The notes under the pieces are model-generated. The model had not been told where the DNA came from and made no database searches. It saw nothing but the letters and a program-made list of their open reading frames with translations. A program made the translations under genes and the position numbers. From the NCBI RefSeq assembly GCF_937616625.2, contig NC_065574.1:54588052-54652051 (forward strand): a stretch of DNA of 64,000 nucleotides, written 5' to 3'. This DNA comes from Mercurialis annua. Taxonomy: Eukaryota; Streptophyta; Magnoliopsida; Malpighiales; Euphorbiaceae. This document shows positions 52,235-63,188 of this stretch, one piece after another (position 1 is the first letter of the stretch; every line of letters begins with the position of its first letter).

Positions 52235-52356
52235 AACAAAAAATAAAGTGAACTCATGTTAATTACGAGCCACGTGCATATAAGCACATAATGTAAACAA
52301 AAAATAAAGTGAACTCATGTTAATTACGAGCCACGTGCATATAAGCACATAATGTA
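52235..52356. repeat. Perfect 61-bp tandem duplication of a Helitron 3' end
   Basis: Two identical 61-bp units (52235-52295 and 52296-52356) each end in ACGAGCCACGTGCATATAAG, then CACATAATGTA. This resembles the 3' hairpin region of the Helitrons at 18285 and 42667. The second unit is followed by AGATTAG|T, a decayed CTAG|T end. The sequence before it (about 52080-52234) may be the body of the same decayed element. Confidence 0.6.
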
Positions 52357-52803
52357 AGATTAGTATATACAAAATGGTCAAATAAATTAAGGTTAAAGAG
52401 CATCAAGTATAATCAAAATGTAAACAGATACTGAGGTGACAAGACTTTCTAATTAAGATGTAACCTGGCTAGAATTCAAAAGATGATGCAACCACAAACA
52501 ACTTCATTCAAAAGTTTGGCTCACAAGCACCAGTCCCTGCATTTTGAAGATCAGATTTCATGGCATACAAAATAAATTTGTTCAATTAACTAAAAAGTTT
52601 GTTTTCAGCAATATCAAATTTACTAATTTAAAGCTTATGGATTGTTAAACAACTCGAGAGCATCCATAGTAATGATATATCTATTTTATTCAACTAAACA
52701 AAAGTTCATTTTACTTTTTAAAATAGTTATTTTTACTCGTTTTACTCTTTCAAATCTAAATCATTCGGAAATTTTCAACCACCTCAGCTCTAATTTGAAT
52801 ATA

Positions 52804-53145
52804 GACCAAATGTACAGATTGGACCCTATCGTTTAGTTCGGTTTTCAATTTGGATCCTAATAAACGTTTTTTTTATGGAGGTACTTAACGTTATAAAATA
52901 ATTTTACATCGGACCCTCCGAACCTAAAATGTCACATGTCCGTTAGTGACTGGCATACTTAGCGCTGGCGTATTAGGTTCGATGGTTTACATCTGCCAAT
53001 CATTAACGGATATGTGGCATTTTAGGTTTGGAGGGTGCGACTTGAATTTTTTTATAACGTTAGGTACCTCCATCGAAAAAAAGTTCATTAGGGTCCAAAT
53101 TCAAAGTCCAACCAAATGTGAGGGTCCAATATGTACATTTATCCT
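52804..53145. mobile_element. Foldback MITE with long, well-preserved arms
   Basis: The left arm (GACCAAATGTACAGATTGGACCCT, shortened here to its first GACCAAATGTAC and GGACCCT words, then ATGGAGGTACTTAACGTTAT) recurs inverted on the right (ATAACGTTAGGTACCTCCAT, AGGGTCCAATATGTACATTT). Arms are about 150 bp. Non-coding. Confidence 0.65.
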
Positions 53146-55000
53146 TAATATAATGCTTCAATTGTTCTTTTATCACCTTAACAGATGAAGTAATAAAACA
53201 GGTCACAATGTTCAATTTTAAGAGTCTTTTTATACAAAACCTCAAAATTTCGAGAAACAAAATGAACATCTATTGTCTTTTTTATTCTTTAAATTGCTAA
53301 CTTTTTTTAATAATTGGAAAATAAAAGCATTTGTGAGATGAATTTAGCCTGTAACGTTAGCGGATTATTGCTGAACGTCTATACCGTTTAAGTTATAGCT
53401 CTTAGACTTAATAAATTTTAAAGCTCTCGACACGAATCCGAATGAATAAACACGAAGGGCGTGTAGAAATTGAGTTTGAAGGAATGAATCAATTGACTTG
53501 GATATAGCATTGTGTTAATTATAAATTCTGACTCTGACCAGAAGAATCAAAACTAGTGAGAACATCAGAAGATGCTATTTTAAGGGAGCCTTGGTGCAAA
53601 TGTGCCAAACTAACTCCAATTTTATCTTTCTTAGGTTAAATGGCCGCGGGTTACCTAATTTCTTCCGTATGTTTCAAATTGATATCTAGATTATAATTTA
53701 TACCTTTTCCATATCATATTTTTAATTTTTATTTCATATGAATACTATTATTATATAGTATTTTTGCAATCAAGTTAAATTTTAAGTAGAATTTTATAAT
53801 ATGTTATCATATTATCGATCGTGTTATCATATTTTTAATTTTAAACATAGGTCTAGTATAAGAGTTGGTATGCCAGTATATTTTAAAAATATGTTTAAAC
53901 TGGTTTGGCGAGTAAATTAAATTTTCCCAAAATAACATTAAAGTACTTTAATCTAAAATAAAAATACAGATTAAGTACTAGTAAGATGCAAAATAAAATT
54001 AAAATATTAATTTGAAATATGTGATAGTATTTTAGGCACCACCCTGATACTTAACCTACTTTTCTCTGATGCCAATTCTGGACTATCCGATCTTTGTATT
54101 GAATGAGCAGCTAACCCACTCGCAAGGATAATTAATTCTCATGTTATCCAAACAAAGTTTTATTTTATTTTGATGATTAATTTTAATTAGCTTAATCACT
54201 AATTACTAATTTCAATTTTATTTCAATAAAAAATATTCAGCCAATATACATATATAACATCAGAGTTTTCTTATTTTATCACGTGTCAACCAATTTTTAT
54301 TTATTATATTTTTTTAAAATTTGTAAAGTATGTATATTTTCATTTCAAATGTAGTATTTTAGATTAAATTATGTATACATAACATATTTTAGACAAAATA
54401 AAAAAGTAAATTTTGTTCTCACGTGTGCATTTTTTACAAGAAAATCTAATTTTATAATCCAATTAAAAAAAAATTAAAATTTAGTCACCATATTATAAAA
54501 TATTTTCAATTCCACATAATCAATTATCCCTACATACATGCAAGTATCAATCTCCCACTAACATAAAATTCTACATTCTACACGTATCTCTAAAGGGATT
54601 CTGAGTAGGGATTCATCAAGAAATCTGAAAAAACTATCCACTCGTAGAATTAGTTGAAAAGCATTAACATTTGAAAGAGTTGAATTTTATGATCTCGAAT
54701 TCAAATTCGATAGGATAATTAAAAATTCAACTCAACTAGCCTCAATTTAAAATAACCCTTTCAATAAAAATAAGCATACAATTATGATATAAATAATTAA
54801 GAAAGATAAAAATATTGATAAGCAAAATATTTTTGATATTTCAACTCAACTCGAATAAGTTGAACTCGATTAACTTCAAATATCTTTTTAACTAAATTAA
54901 AGCAGTTTGTGAGTTAAGTCAATTCATTTCGCTTACACGCATCAAACTTACCCTAAAACCTTTTAATTTGATTGCAAAGAAAAAAATATTAAACTAGAAT
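53146..55000. other. Intergenic, no gene
   Basis: AT-rich sequence without coding text. Scattered CTCAACTCGAA words near 54660-54930 hint at remains of the GAGTCGAG-type MITE family seen at 21917-22333. Confidence 0.35.
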
Positions 55001-55013
55001 AACAATTAACTAA

Positions 55014-55121
55014 AAGCTTTAACTCAAATGGTATAAGCACTTAGCAGTAAACTGCTAGGTCATGGGTTCGATTCCTTCCATAAGCGCTCCTCCATTTCCA
55101 AATTATCAAAAAGATAATAAT
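55014..55121 (+). mobile_element. tRNA-derived SINE with 10-bp TSD
   Basis: The head reads AACTCAAATGGTATAAGCAC (A box TGGTATAAGCA), then GGTCATGGGTTCGATTCC (B box) about 33 bp further on. A short body follows, with an ATAATAAT tail. Both sides carry AATTAACTAA (55004-55013 and 55122-55131). It is about 108 bp, short for a plant SINE but with all parts. It is not a tRNA gene. Confidence 0.7.
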
Positions 55122-55800
55122 AATTAACTAATGACTTATTTTATTAGATATTTCAACAAGACAAGAAAACGTGTTGTAAAAATCAAATCAGTGGACAAAC
55201 GAGTAAGTCCACCGTTCCCAATTCAACTGGTTGAATAAATTCTGTTGAAAAATATATTTTCAAATTGGTTTCTAGTTTAACCGGTTGAACTGTAGGATCA
55301 ACCAATTTAATCGCTAGTTCAGTTATCAATTCAACCGCAAGTTTAAGTTGGACCGAATTTCTGCTTTTATGAGTTAATTGTTGGACTGGATAGTTAGTTG
55401 TAAGGACGGATCTAAATAGAGGTTATAGTGGCCAATTTTTCATGTTATTTTAATTTTTTAAAAATATGAATATAAAGTTTAATAATATAATTTTCCGCCT
55501 TAAAATTCATAGCGTTGTCCACTTAAAAATTTATATTTTACTAATTTTACCGATCTTACAAACTTTCAGTACAATCTTATATGTCAGCCAGTCCGGTCTG
55601 GCTATCTAATCGCAAGTTTTTTTTTTTCTTTTTTGAAAAAAAAACAATTCCAATTTCCAACTTACAAGTCTAGCTTGAAGACAATGGTAACAGAATCCAC
55701 TAAGTTAAAATATATGCACATGCATATACAAATATATTTGAAATTCAAACCTGGCGTAATTGACCAACTTAAAAAAACTATATTGGACCATATATTTTGT

Positions 55801-55808
55801 TATAAATA
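55801..55808 (+). promoter_or_regulatory. TATA box of EXLB copy B
   Basis: TATAAATA lies 69 bp before the start codon, matching the box of the upstream paralog. Confidence 0.6.
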
Positions 55809-55869
55809 CTATAAACCTCGTTAATTTCATGCACCACCAACTCATATTCTTTGCTTTTGAAATCATAAA

Positions 55870-58178
55870 ATGGCCCCTTCTCTTCTCATTGCAACTCTGA
55901 TCTTCCTGCAGTACTCTCTGATAACAGAGGCTACGACATGTCGTGACTGTTTCATTCCGTCTCGTGCAGCGTACTATCCAAATTCTGATGAACAAGGAAC
56001 AGACAGTAAGACATTTTCATAAAAAAATAAACTCATAATTGGCTAATAATAATGCTGAGCATGTATATTTTCAGGAGGAGCTTGTGGATTTGGTTCGTTT
56101 GGAGCAACGATCAACGGCGGAGATGTATCCGCTGCGTCTAACCTATACCGTGATGGCGTTGGATGTGGTTCTTGCTATCAGGTATCAAAGCATCGCGTTG
56201 TTGGATATAACCGAATTAACCGATCAAATTAAACTAAACTTTTTATGCTCGGCTTTGAGTTCATTATAATTTTGAGTTAATCCGGTTTGGTTATAGTTAA
56301 TAATTTTAAACTTTTTGTTTAATTTGGTTCGGTTTTATTTTTTTTAAATGAAATTTTTAAACTAACCGAACCGACTAAATTAATCGATGGATTTTTTAAC
56401 TTTTTAGAAATTTAAGATATTTTTAAAAAATTTATAGGACTTTTACATATCAAAAATCTACATGTATTTGTATGTAATTAAGAATTAACTCCAAAATTTA
56501 TTGGTAATAAATATCAATAAAATTTGAATATTCTGATGATCAAAATAATTGACCAAACTAAATTTTTATTTCGATTTGGTTCGGTTTAGCTATCAAATCG
56601 ACCGATGCACACTTATGCATAGAGCTACGATGCACATAAATTAACTTTCAATTCAAAATTTTATTTTAGTTATAACCAAGAAAGTCAAATTAAATCAGCT
56701 AAGTGTAATTTTACTCACGTGACGGCTATTAATTAAATGGTTGTATAAATTATCGATAAACTCACTCAATTGAATCAAGAAAAATCAAATAAATAGAATA
56801 CAATCATTCAGGTTGTCATGCGAGTAAATTTAACTTGATTGAAGAGCTACAATTAAAATAAAAAAATTCAAATCAAGTTATAGTAAACAAAACTAAAAAG
56901 TAAAGTTAGAATTGATAAAAACAACCAACCTTTGAACCGAACCGAACTTTACCCCTTTAAATTGGTTTTTTATCTTCTTTTTTAAAAAAAAAAAAAAAGC
57001 TAAACCAAACACCTCCTAATCTTTTTTCTTTTAACAGGTGAAATGCACCAACAGTAATTATTGCAGTGACAAAGGAGTAACTGTTGTCGTGACCGATCAA
57101 GGCTCCAGTGATAATACCGACTTTATTCTCAGCAGTCGAGCCTTCGGTCGGATGGCTCAAACTGCAGATGCAGCTGCATTGCTATTATCACTCGGAATAA
57201 TTGACGTTGAATATAGGCGGTGAGATGTTATTGTACTTGAAAGGGTTAATGTCACCATATAGTACAACCTTTTACGTTTTTTTTTTCTTTTGAAGCACAA
57301 ACTACAATTTGTCTATCCTTTATTACAACCTTTACGAATTCTTCATTCTATAGCCCGATATACATTTTATGTTTTACTTTTTTTTGTTAAAATGACGTCG
57401 TTTTTGACTGTATGGATGATGAAAATGACTTTTAGACATTTATGCTATATATGCCATATAATGAAAAATTGTGTTATTAAGTGAGACACTTTGTAATTTG
57501 TACGTAGAAGGTTGTGCAATATGCTAATGTTAAGCCTAGCTACTTGAAAATATCATGCTTAATTTTAAAAAATTGACCGGTTTTAACCGTTTTCGTAATT
57601 TTTCTATTGTTTTTTTTGTATGCAGTGTTTCATGCAGCTATCCTAACAGAAACATAACAATAAAAATTGATGAAAATAGCAACTTTCCATATTACTTGGC
57701 TTTTGTCATATGGTATCAACAAGGCCAGCAGGATATTACTGCTGTGCACCTATGTGAGGTAACATTTAATTGAAACTCATTTATACTCTTCACTAATTAT
57801 CTATGTTGCACGAAAATGTCGAAACGGGAAATACTCGGAATTTCATAAACTTTACTAGAAAAGGAAATAAAACGTCGATAAATAATATTCGATAGATTTT
57901 CCTGCTACGCAGCTAATTATATTGTAACTTTATAATAAAACAAAAGTTGATCATATTAGAAACGTTATTTGCAGACTCAAATTTCTGTGTGCAAGCTTTT
58001 GGATCGGAGTTACGGAGCAGTATGGACAACTACATCGCCCCCAAGCGGTCCATTGTCGCTGAGGATGCTATTCAGTAGTGAGGATGGAGATGAGACATGG
58101 GTTGTTCCGGTCAACAACATACCCCGCGACTGGAAAGCTGGCGAAACTTACGATACGGGGGTTCAAGTGAATGTATAA
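55870..58178 (+). CDS. EXLB1: Expansin-like B protein, copy B
   Basis: Tandem paralog of the gene at 46920. Five exons (55870-56005, 56075-56181, 57038-57219, 57626-57758, 57975-58178) give 253 residues. The lengths of exons 2 to 5 (107, 182, 133, 204) equal those of copy A exactly, and all phases agree. There is a signal peptide (about 1-21, LLIATLIFLQYSLITEA), a GH45-like domain ([45 protein letters not shown]) and a binding domain ([44 protein letters not shown]). The N-terminal region differs most; the exon 5 proteins are almost alike. Both copies look functional. Intron 2 is enlarged by a MITE. Confidence 0.92.
56203..56610. mobile_element. AACCGAACC-type MITE in EXLB copy B intron 2
   Basis: The left (AACCGAATTAACCGATCAAA, GTTAATCCGGTTTGGTTATA) and right (CGATTTGGTTCGGTTTAGC, CAAATCGACCGATGCACAC) parts are imperfect inverses. 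The ACCGATGCACAC end matches the family at 16661 and 3329-3730. Confidence 0.5.
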
Positions 58179-58461
58179 TCAGTCCTGCAACTCACACATC
58201 GCTCTATATATATAGTATTATATGTAGCTAATCAAAATGTTTAATTTGTTCATTGTTTTAACAAGAAGGGAATATAGTTTAAAAAGAAATGTATGTTCAT
58301 GAATGTAATGATTTCATTTTTTACAAATAGATTTCAAAACAAAATGTCAAAAAATGTATAAATTTATAGGTACATCCTGGGGAATTTTTTTGTTTCAAAA
58401 AAATGCATTCAGTACAAATGAATACAACTGCGTAAACAACAAAGAATTAAACATAAAAAAA

Positions 58462-58841
58462 GGGTTAATCTCAATAAAATACCAGATGTTTGCGAGTTTT
58501 GTCAGTTATAACCAAACTTTTCAAAATTGTCTAGTTTAGCCATTTTTGGGATATTTAGAACCTTTTATAGCCATTCGCAAAAAAAAGTCAAAAAATTGTC
58601 ATTCGTTAATGGGCTAAACTAGCTGATTTTGATTGATTATGTTAAAAAATGTTTCAAATATTCCATATCAATCAAAATCGGCTAGTTTAGCCCATTCACG
58701 AACGATAAAAAATTTGATTTTTTTCGCAAATGGTTAAAAAGGTTCTAAATATCCCAAAATTGGCTAAACTAGACAATTTTGAAAAGTTTGGTTACAACTG
58801 ACAGAATTCTCAAACGTTTGGTATTTTATTGAAATTAACCC
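58462..58841. mobile_element. Near-perfect foldback MITE downstream of EXLB copy B
   Basis: The left end, GGGTTAATCTCAATAAAATACC, is matched at the right end by the inverse of GGGTTAATTTCAATAAAATACC (each given here as end words only). The arms are about 180 bp with few mismatches: CTTTTCAAAATTGTCTAGTT versus AACTAGACAATTTTGAAAAG inverse, GGGCTAAACTAGC versus GCTAGTTTAGCCC. A transcript would fold into a long hairpin. It is flanked by A-runs. Confidence 0.75.
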
Positions 58842-59390
58842 AAAAAAAAACTCACTCATTGTAGAGCATCATACGAGTTCCGCGAAAATAATGCGAATCT
58901 AAATCAGCACGAACAATATCTTAATTGCATAGGGGCACAACCCTAGAGCAGCAAATTATACAAAAAATTCTTATAAGTACTTAACTTAGGCTTTGATCAT
59001 GTCCTTAATACAGATATACTTGTCTATGCCTACTTGGATTGGATGATCAAGCTATAATTTGGATTGATGACACAAGCAGGATGAGTGTGCATCATTGATT
59101 GGTTGACTTCAAGAAGTTTAGGATTGACGACATGGCAAAGTTAGTTAGAGTTAGTTGTTCATGTATTTTGTATGAGCTAGTAGCTTATTTAATAAGTTAC
59201 AGCTACAGCTGTAATTTGATTAGTATAAATATTGATTCTGTAATCTTGAAATCGAGAACTTACCGGCGGTTGCCGAGCTCCATCTGGTCCGGAATCCGAC
59301 ATTATATGTATATACGCGTAAATTACCATCAGTCGTGGAACTTGAATGGTAGGCAACCGTGGAGGAGAAAGATGCGGTCATCCTGATTTC
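58842..59390. other. Intergenic; possible LTR remnant at about 59000-59260
   Basis: The stretch near 59170-59260 (TAGCTTATTTAATAAGTTAC, AGTATAAATATTGATTCTG, then AATCTTGAAATCGAG) resembles the TATA-to-polyA part of a copia LTR, but I could not find the LTR ends or a priming site. Confidence 0.3.
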
Positions 59391-59394
59391 TCAT

Positions 59395-59640
59395 TGTCCA
59401 TCATCTTTTTGCGAGGAGGTGATTAATTAGCACTTTTCGCTCCATGTTCTGATGAAGGTGTGTCATTTTGAGCTAGCTTTTTACAAGGAGGTGATATATC
59501 AACATTTTTATTGATCGTATAGATGAAGGTGTATTATTTCGAACCATCTTACGGAGAGATGATAAATCAGAATTCAGGTCATTGATCGATCTCTTGGTCG
59601 ATATTATAGAAACATTGGAAACACCAAGGCACCATCAAAA
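59395..59640 (-). pseudogene. Decayed coding fragment with three ~70-bp repeats, family unknown
   Basis: On the minus strand the text QNDTPSSEHGAKSAN (stop) SPPRKKMMDNEKSG is followed in space by diverged versions: RNNTPSSIRSIKM, and DLNSDLSSLRKMVRNN. The DNA shows the period directly: GGAGGTGAT words at 59415 and 59490, and GATGAAGGTGT at 59452 and 59522 (70-75 bp apart). Stops and a frameshift make it non-functional. I do not recognise the parent protein. Confidence 0.35.
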
Positions 59641-59902
59641 TGAACCTTGTTTGAAGGTATTTTTATTAAAGCCACTTAATTGCCTTGATTTGATATTTTG
59701 TACCAATTTGAAAGAGCAGAATGAAACCTTCATTGTTTAACACATGTATGTTTATAGTATTATACAAGATCTTGAAATGGGTCCATTTTTAAAAAAATAT
59801 AATTTCATAATTCAATTCTTAAATTCTTAAGCAGATTATTTTTTTAATAATTAGTATTTGTTATTAATATATATCAATTATCATTTATCAATATCAATAA
59901 TA

Positions 59903-60080
59903 AGCTATACATCACGGATACAGATACAGAAAAATGGGATTCTTTAACACAGACATTGCAAAACCGTGTTACTTAAAGGTTTTTTATGCTAAAATGAAGT
60001 TTCAGGTCTGAAACGCCAAATGTCCTACACATTTCCGAAACGGGAAAGGTTCACTGAATAAAGTATGTATGCTACTTAGG
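59903..60080. repeat. Fragment of the CGGAAAC/GTTTCCG repeat family
   Basis: It starts CTATACATCACGGATAC and ends GTATGCTACTTAG, resembling the CTAAGTAGCACGGAAAC ends of the MITE at 16228. The interior (GGTTTTTTATGCTAAAATGA, TTTCAGGTCTGAAACGCC) is shared with the ZRF leader intron at 4355-4400. It lies just 3' of the COD1-like gene. Confidence 0.45.
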
Positions 60081-60110
60081 TAGTAAGAGTTTCTGTACAT
60101 ACCTATCTGT

Positions 60111-62354
60111 CTAGGCAACCGTTGAAAGCTGCGATTCATCAACAAAATGAAACAACAGTGACAGCATTTTAGTTGTCTCTGCTTCCATTTTATCTCCGGA
60201 CAGAAAGACGGATGTTCTTCCATTCAGCACTATCCAACTACATCCCGGAATCTTTTTCACACCCTTCGATCCCATCTCCTTCCGCAATTTATGCTCCTCA
60301 ATATGCCGGCCATTTGCTGCATATACATTGCAAAGTAGTACGTGAGCAGGTGCATTCAGTGGATCCATCTCAAGGATTCGTGTTGCAGCTCGTTCAGCAA
60401 TTTCAGAATTTTTCTCACTAAAACTACATAAACCGAGCAATGCTCCCCAGATAGCATGATTTAGTTCCATAGGAAGTTTCAGAATAAGTTCTTCTGCTTC
60501 ATTAAGTTTTCCAGCTCGGCCCAAAAGATTAACCATACAAATGTAATGCTCCAAACTTGGTTGAATTGCATAAATATCAATCATTGCATTAAATAACTCC
60601 CACCATTGATTTATTAACCCTCCATGACTGCATGCTGAGAGGACACCCAGAAAAGTAACAGAATTCGGAAAAGTTCCCGAATCTAACATGGCTTCAAAAA
60701 CCTTCAACGCTTCATTTGCTAGCCCGTGATGTGAGAATCCCATAATCATGGAATTCCAAGAAATCAGATCGCGAGAGTTCATTTGCGAGAATAATTTATA
60801 TGCAATTTGAATCTCTCCACATTTTGCATACATTGAGATTAGAGAATTTTCAAGAATTAAGTCATTTTCAAGCAGCATTTTTACCAGCAAACCGTGCAGT
60901 TGCGTTCCTTGGTCAAGAGATGCTACTGCACCTACAGCTCCAAGAAGTGTAGCAAATGTAGAACCAAGGGGACTAACACCTTGATCTAACATCTGGGTGA
61001 ATAAAAACATAGCTTCAGATAAAAGTTCATTTTGGACATGTCCTGAAATCATCGTTGTCCATGCTACTGCATCCTTTTCAGGCATATGATGGAACAAGTT
61101 GCATGCTTCAGCTGCATTTCCAACACTGAAATAACCATCAATCATTGAAGTCCAAGTAATTTCGTCCCGAATAGGTGTAGTGTCAAACAAATTCCGAGCC
61201 TTATCCAATTGTCCACTTCGGATGTAACCATTGATCATATAGTTACAGGACTGAACAGAACAATTCGAATTTTGATTAAACTTGTAACGCGCATAATCCA
61301 TGAAGCCCAATGAAGAGTACATGTAAATCAGGCTTTTCAATAACCTTCCATCATAATCATCACACTCTAACCCAGTAGAAATCACCCTAGTGTGCAATTG
61401 CTTGCTAAGACGACGAATTCCTAAACCAGCAAAAGCATAAGCAAGTGAAATGAAAGTCTCCACATTCGGAGTAATATCGAAGCTCTTCTCCATCTCAAGA
61501 AAAAGCAGCAATGCGTCTTCATATAAGCCATTCCAAGTGAATCCACCGATCATGGCAGTCCAAGAAACAACATTTTTCTTAGGAGTCTTCAGAAATAAAC
61601 TATATCCCTCCTCTACCTTACCCGTTCTACAATAACCCGATACCATGCTAGTCCAAGTAATGACATTCTTATCCTCCATTTCATCAAATAAAGCCCTCGC
61701 TTCTTCCATCCTACCCTTTTCTGCATACCCCGCAATCACAGTATTCCAAGAAACAACATTCTTAAGCGGACTCTCGTCAAAAACCGCCCTCGCATACTCC
61801 AAACCTCCATTTCTAATCAACCCAGCAATCATCGCATTCCACGAGACAACATTCCTTTCCGGCATCTCCTCAAACAACCTAATTGCCTCAAAAATCCTTC
61901 CAGCATCAGCCAACCCGCACATCATCGAAGTCCACGAAACAACGTTTCTCTCAGGCATTTCGTCAAACAACTTCATTGCCTCACCCAGCATTCCGCAATG
62001 CAAAAACCCTGACAGCATTGCATTATAAGTAACGATATTTCTCTCGGGCATGATATCAAATAGCACTTCAGCTTCATCAACAAAGCCATTTCTCGAAAAC
62101 TTCGTAAGCAACGAAGTCCAATAAACAATAAGCCTGACGGACCTTTCAGGCATTTCGTCGAGCAGGTTGCGTGCATCACGGAATCGACGCTGAGAAAGAA
62201 GACTGAGAAGCTGATAGTCATTAAAAGTGAGCTCAGGGATATGGGTGTTTGAAGATTCAGATCGATAAATTAAAAAGGGAAAGAATTTGGAAGAAAAATT
62301 AAGTGAATTTGTTGGAATAGAGAATTTTAGCGCTGTGCAGCAAAAGGCGCGCAT
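60111..62354 (-). CDS. COD1: Mitochondrial PPR protein, COD1-like (At1g32415 type)
   Basis: A sequence-specific organellar RNA-binding protein. The Arabidopsis relative COD1 is needed for editing of cox2 and nad4 transcripts and hence for complex IV. The single-exon model gives 747 residues. The first ATG is at 62354 (MRAFCCTALKFSIPTNSLNF, an Arg/Ser/Phe-rich presequence). The open frame extends 66 bp further to a TTG, which I reject as start. From about residue 50 to 600, PPR motifs of about 31-35 residues follow one another, many with the (R/K)NVVSW(N/T)(A/S)M(I/M)AG core and LFDEMPERN linkers typical of the PLS class. The C terminus carries E/E+ type text (EMDPLNAPAHVLLCNVYAAN, GVKKIPGCSWI) and stops without a DYW deaminase domain, so any editing role would need a partner enzyme. 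Confidence 0.9.
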   Translation of the reverse strand: MRAFCCTALKFSIPTNSLNFSSKFFPFLIYRSESSNTHIPELTFNDYQLLSLLSQRRFRDARNLLDEMPERSVRLIVYWTSLLTKFSRNGFVDEAEVLFDIMPERNIVTYNAMLSGFLHCGMLGEAMKLFDEMPERNVVSWTSMMCGLADAGRIFEAIRLFEEMPERNVVSWNAMIAGLIRNGGLEYARAVFDESPLKNVVSWNTVIAGYAEKGRMEEARALFDEMEDKNVITWTSMVSGYCRTGKVEEGYSLFLKTPKKNVVSWTAMIGGFTWNGLYEDALLLFLEMEKSFDITPNVETFISLAYAFAGLGIRRLSKQLHTRVISTGLECDDYDGRLLKSLIYMYSSLGFMDYARYKFNQNSNCSVQSCNYMINGYIRSGQLDKARNLFDTTPIRDEITWTSMIDGYFSVGNAAEACNLFHHMPEKDAVAWTTMISGHVQNELLSEAMFLFTQMLDQGVSPLGSTFATLLGAVGAVASLDQGTQLHGLLVKMLLENDLILENSLISMYAKCGEIQIAYKLFSQMNSRDLISWNSMIMGFSHHGLANEALKVFEAMLDSGTFPNSVTFLGVLSACSHGGLINQWWELFNAMIDIYAIQPSLEHYICMVNLLGRAGKLNEAEELILKLPMELNHAIWGALLGLCSFSEKNSEIAERAATRILEMDPLNAPAHVLLCNVYAANGRHIEEHKLRKEMGSKGVKKIPGCSWIVLNGRTSVFLSGDKMEAETTKMLSLLFHFVDESQLSTVA

Positions 62355-63185
62355 TAACAAGGTTTCAAAAACAAAAAAACAGCAGTTAGATGCAACGGTC
62401 AAGTAAATAGATATTTGCAATATTTTGACATTTAACTATTACTTTTAAGTCTTAACTATTAAATAATTTAATATTGTAAAGCATCTATTAAATTACAATA
62501 AGCCGATCAATAAATATCGCAAACTAAATTCACATAAATTTATTTTTTTATCTTTATGAGGCGAAAAGATAAATATTTTTATTTTTTTAATTATCATCGT
62601 TTATTACATGCGACTTTATATAATTAACTGAATGTGTAATTGGATGGCTCATGAAATGGCTAGAAAATTTTTGTAGCCTTTTTAAGAGTTTTTTTCAGTA
62701 AATTATGTCAATTATGTCTGTCAAAAATTATGTACTTCTATTTTTCAATATTAATACAATTCTATTTGGCAAAAAAATATTTATTGATAGCAGTATATTT
62801 TTTTTATAATATTCCACATTAGTAAAGAAAAATAATGACACTTCATTTGGTAGTACGAGAGCAACCTTTTAGCCACTTTATTGAATAATTTTTTTAAAAT
62901 AAAATTGAGCTAGAAGACATGTTTTTTGGTTTGAGAATAAAAAAAATCAAATAATATATTGTTTAATCTAAATAAATAAATCTTTTAGTCTTATTTTTAA
63001 AAAAAATTACAATCGACGTATCCTTTGATCTAAAATAAATAGGCCCAACGACATATTGTTTGATAAAAAAAACTACTTTATCTGAATAAAAATTTCTAAT
63101 TCCGCCACTATCTAGATAATGTTGTGTCAATTTAGACTATTAATCACTTATGACACTCCAATTTAGGCATTTGACTAACCAAAAT
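62355..63185. other. Upstream of the PPR gene, no gene
   Basis: AT-rich intergenic DNA that includes the PPR promoter (minus strand). No clear TATA box or element ends. Confidence 0.35.
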
Positions 63186-63188
63186 TTT

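Noticed and set aside
55022..55090. tRNA gene on the + strand
   Set aside because: Same reasoning: promoter boxes only, plus a simple tail and a 10-bp TSD.
62355..62420. 22-residue N-terminal extension of the PPR protein
   Set aside because: It starts at TTG; the ATG at 62354 gives a better mitochondrial presequence.
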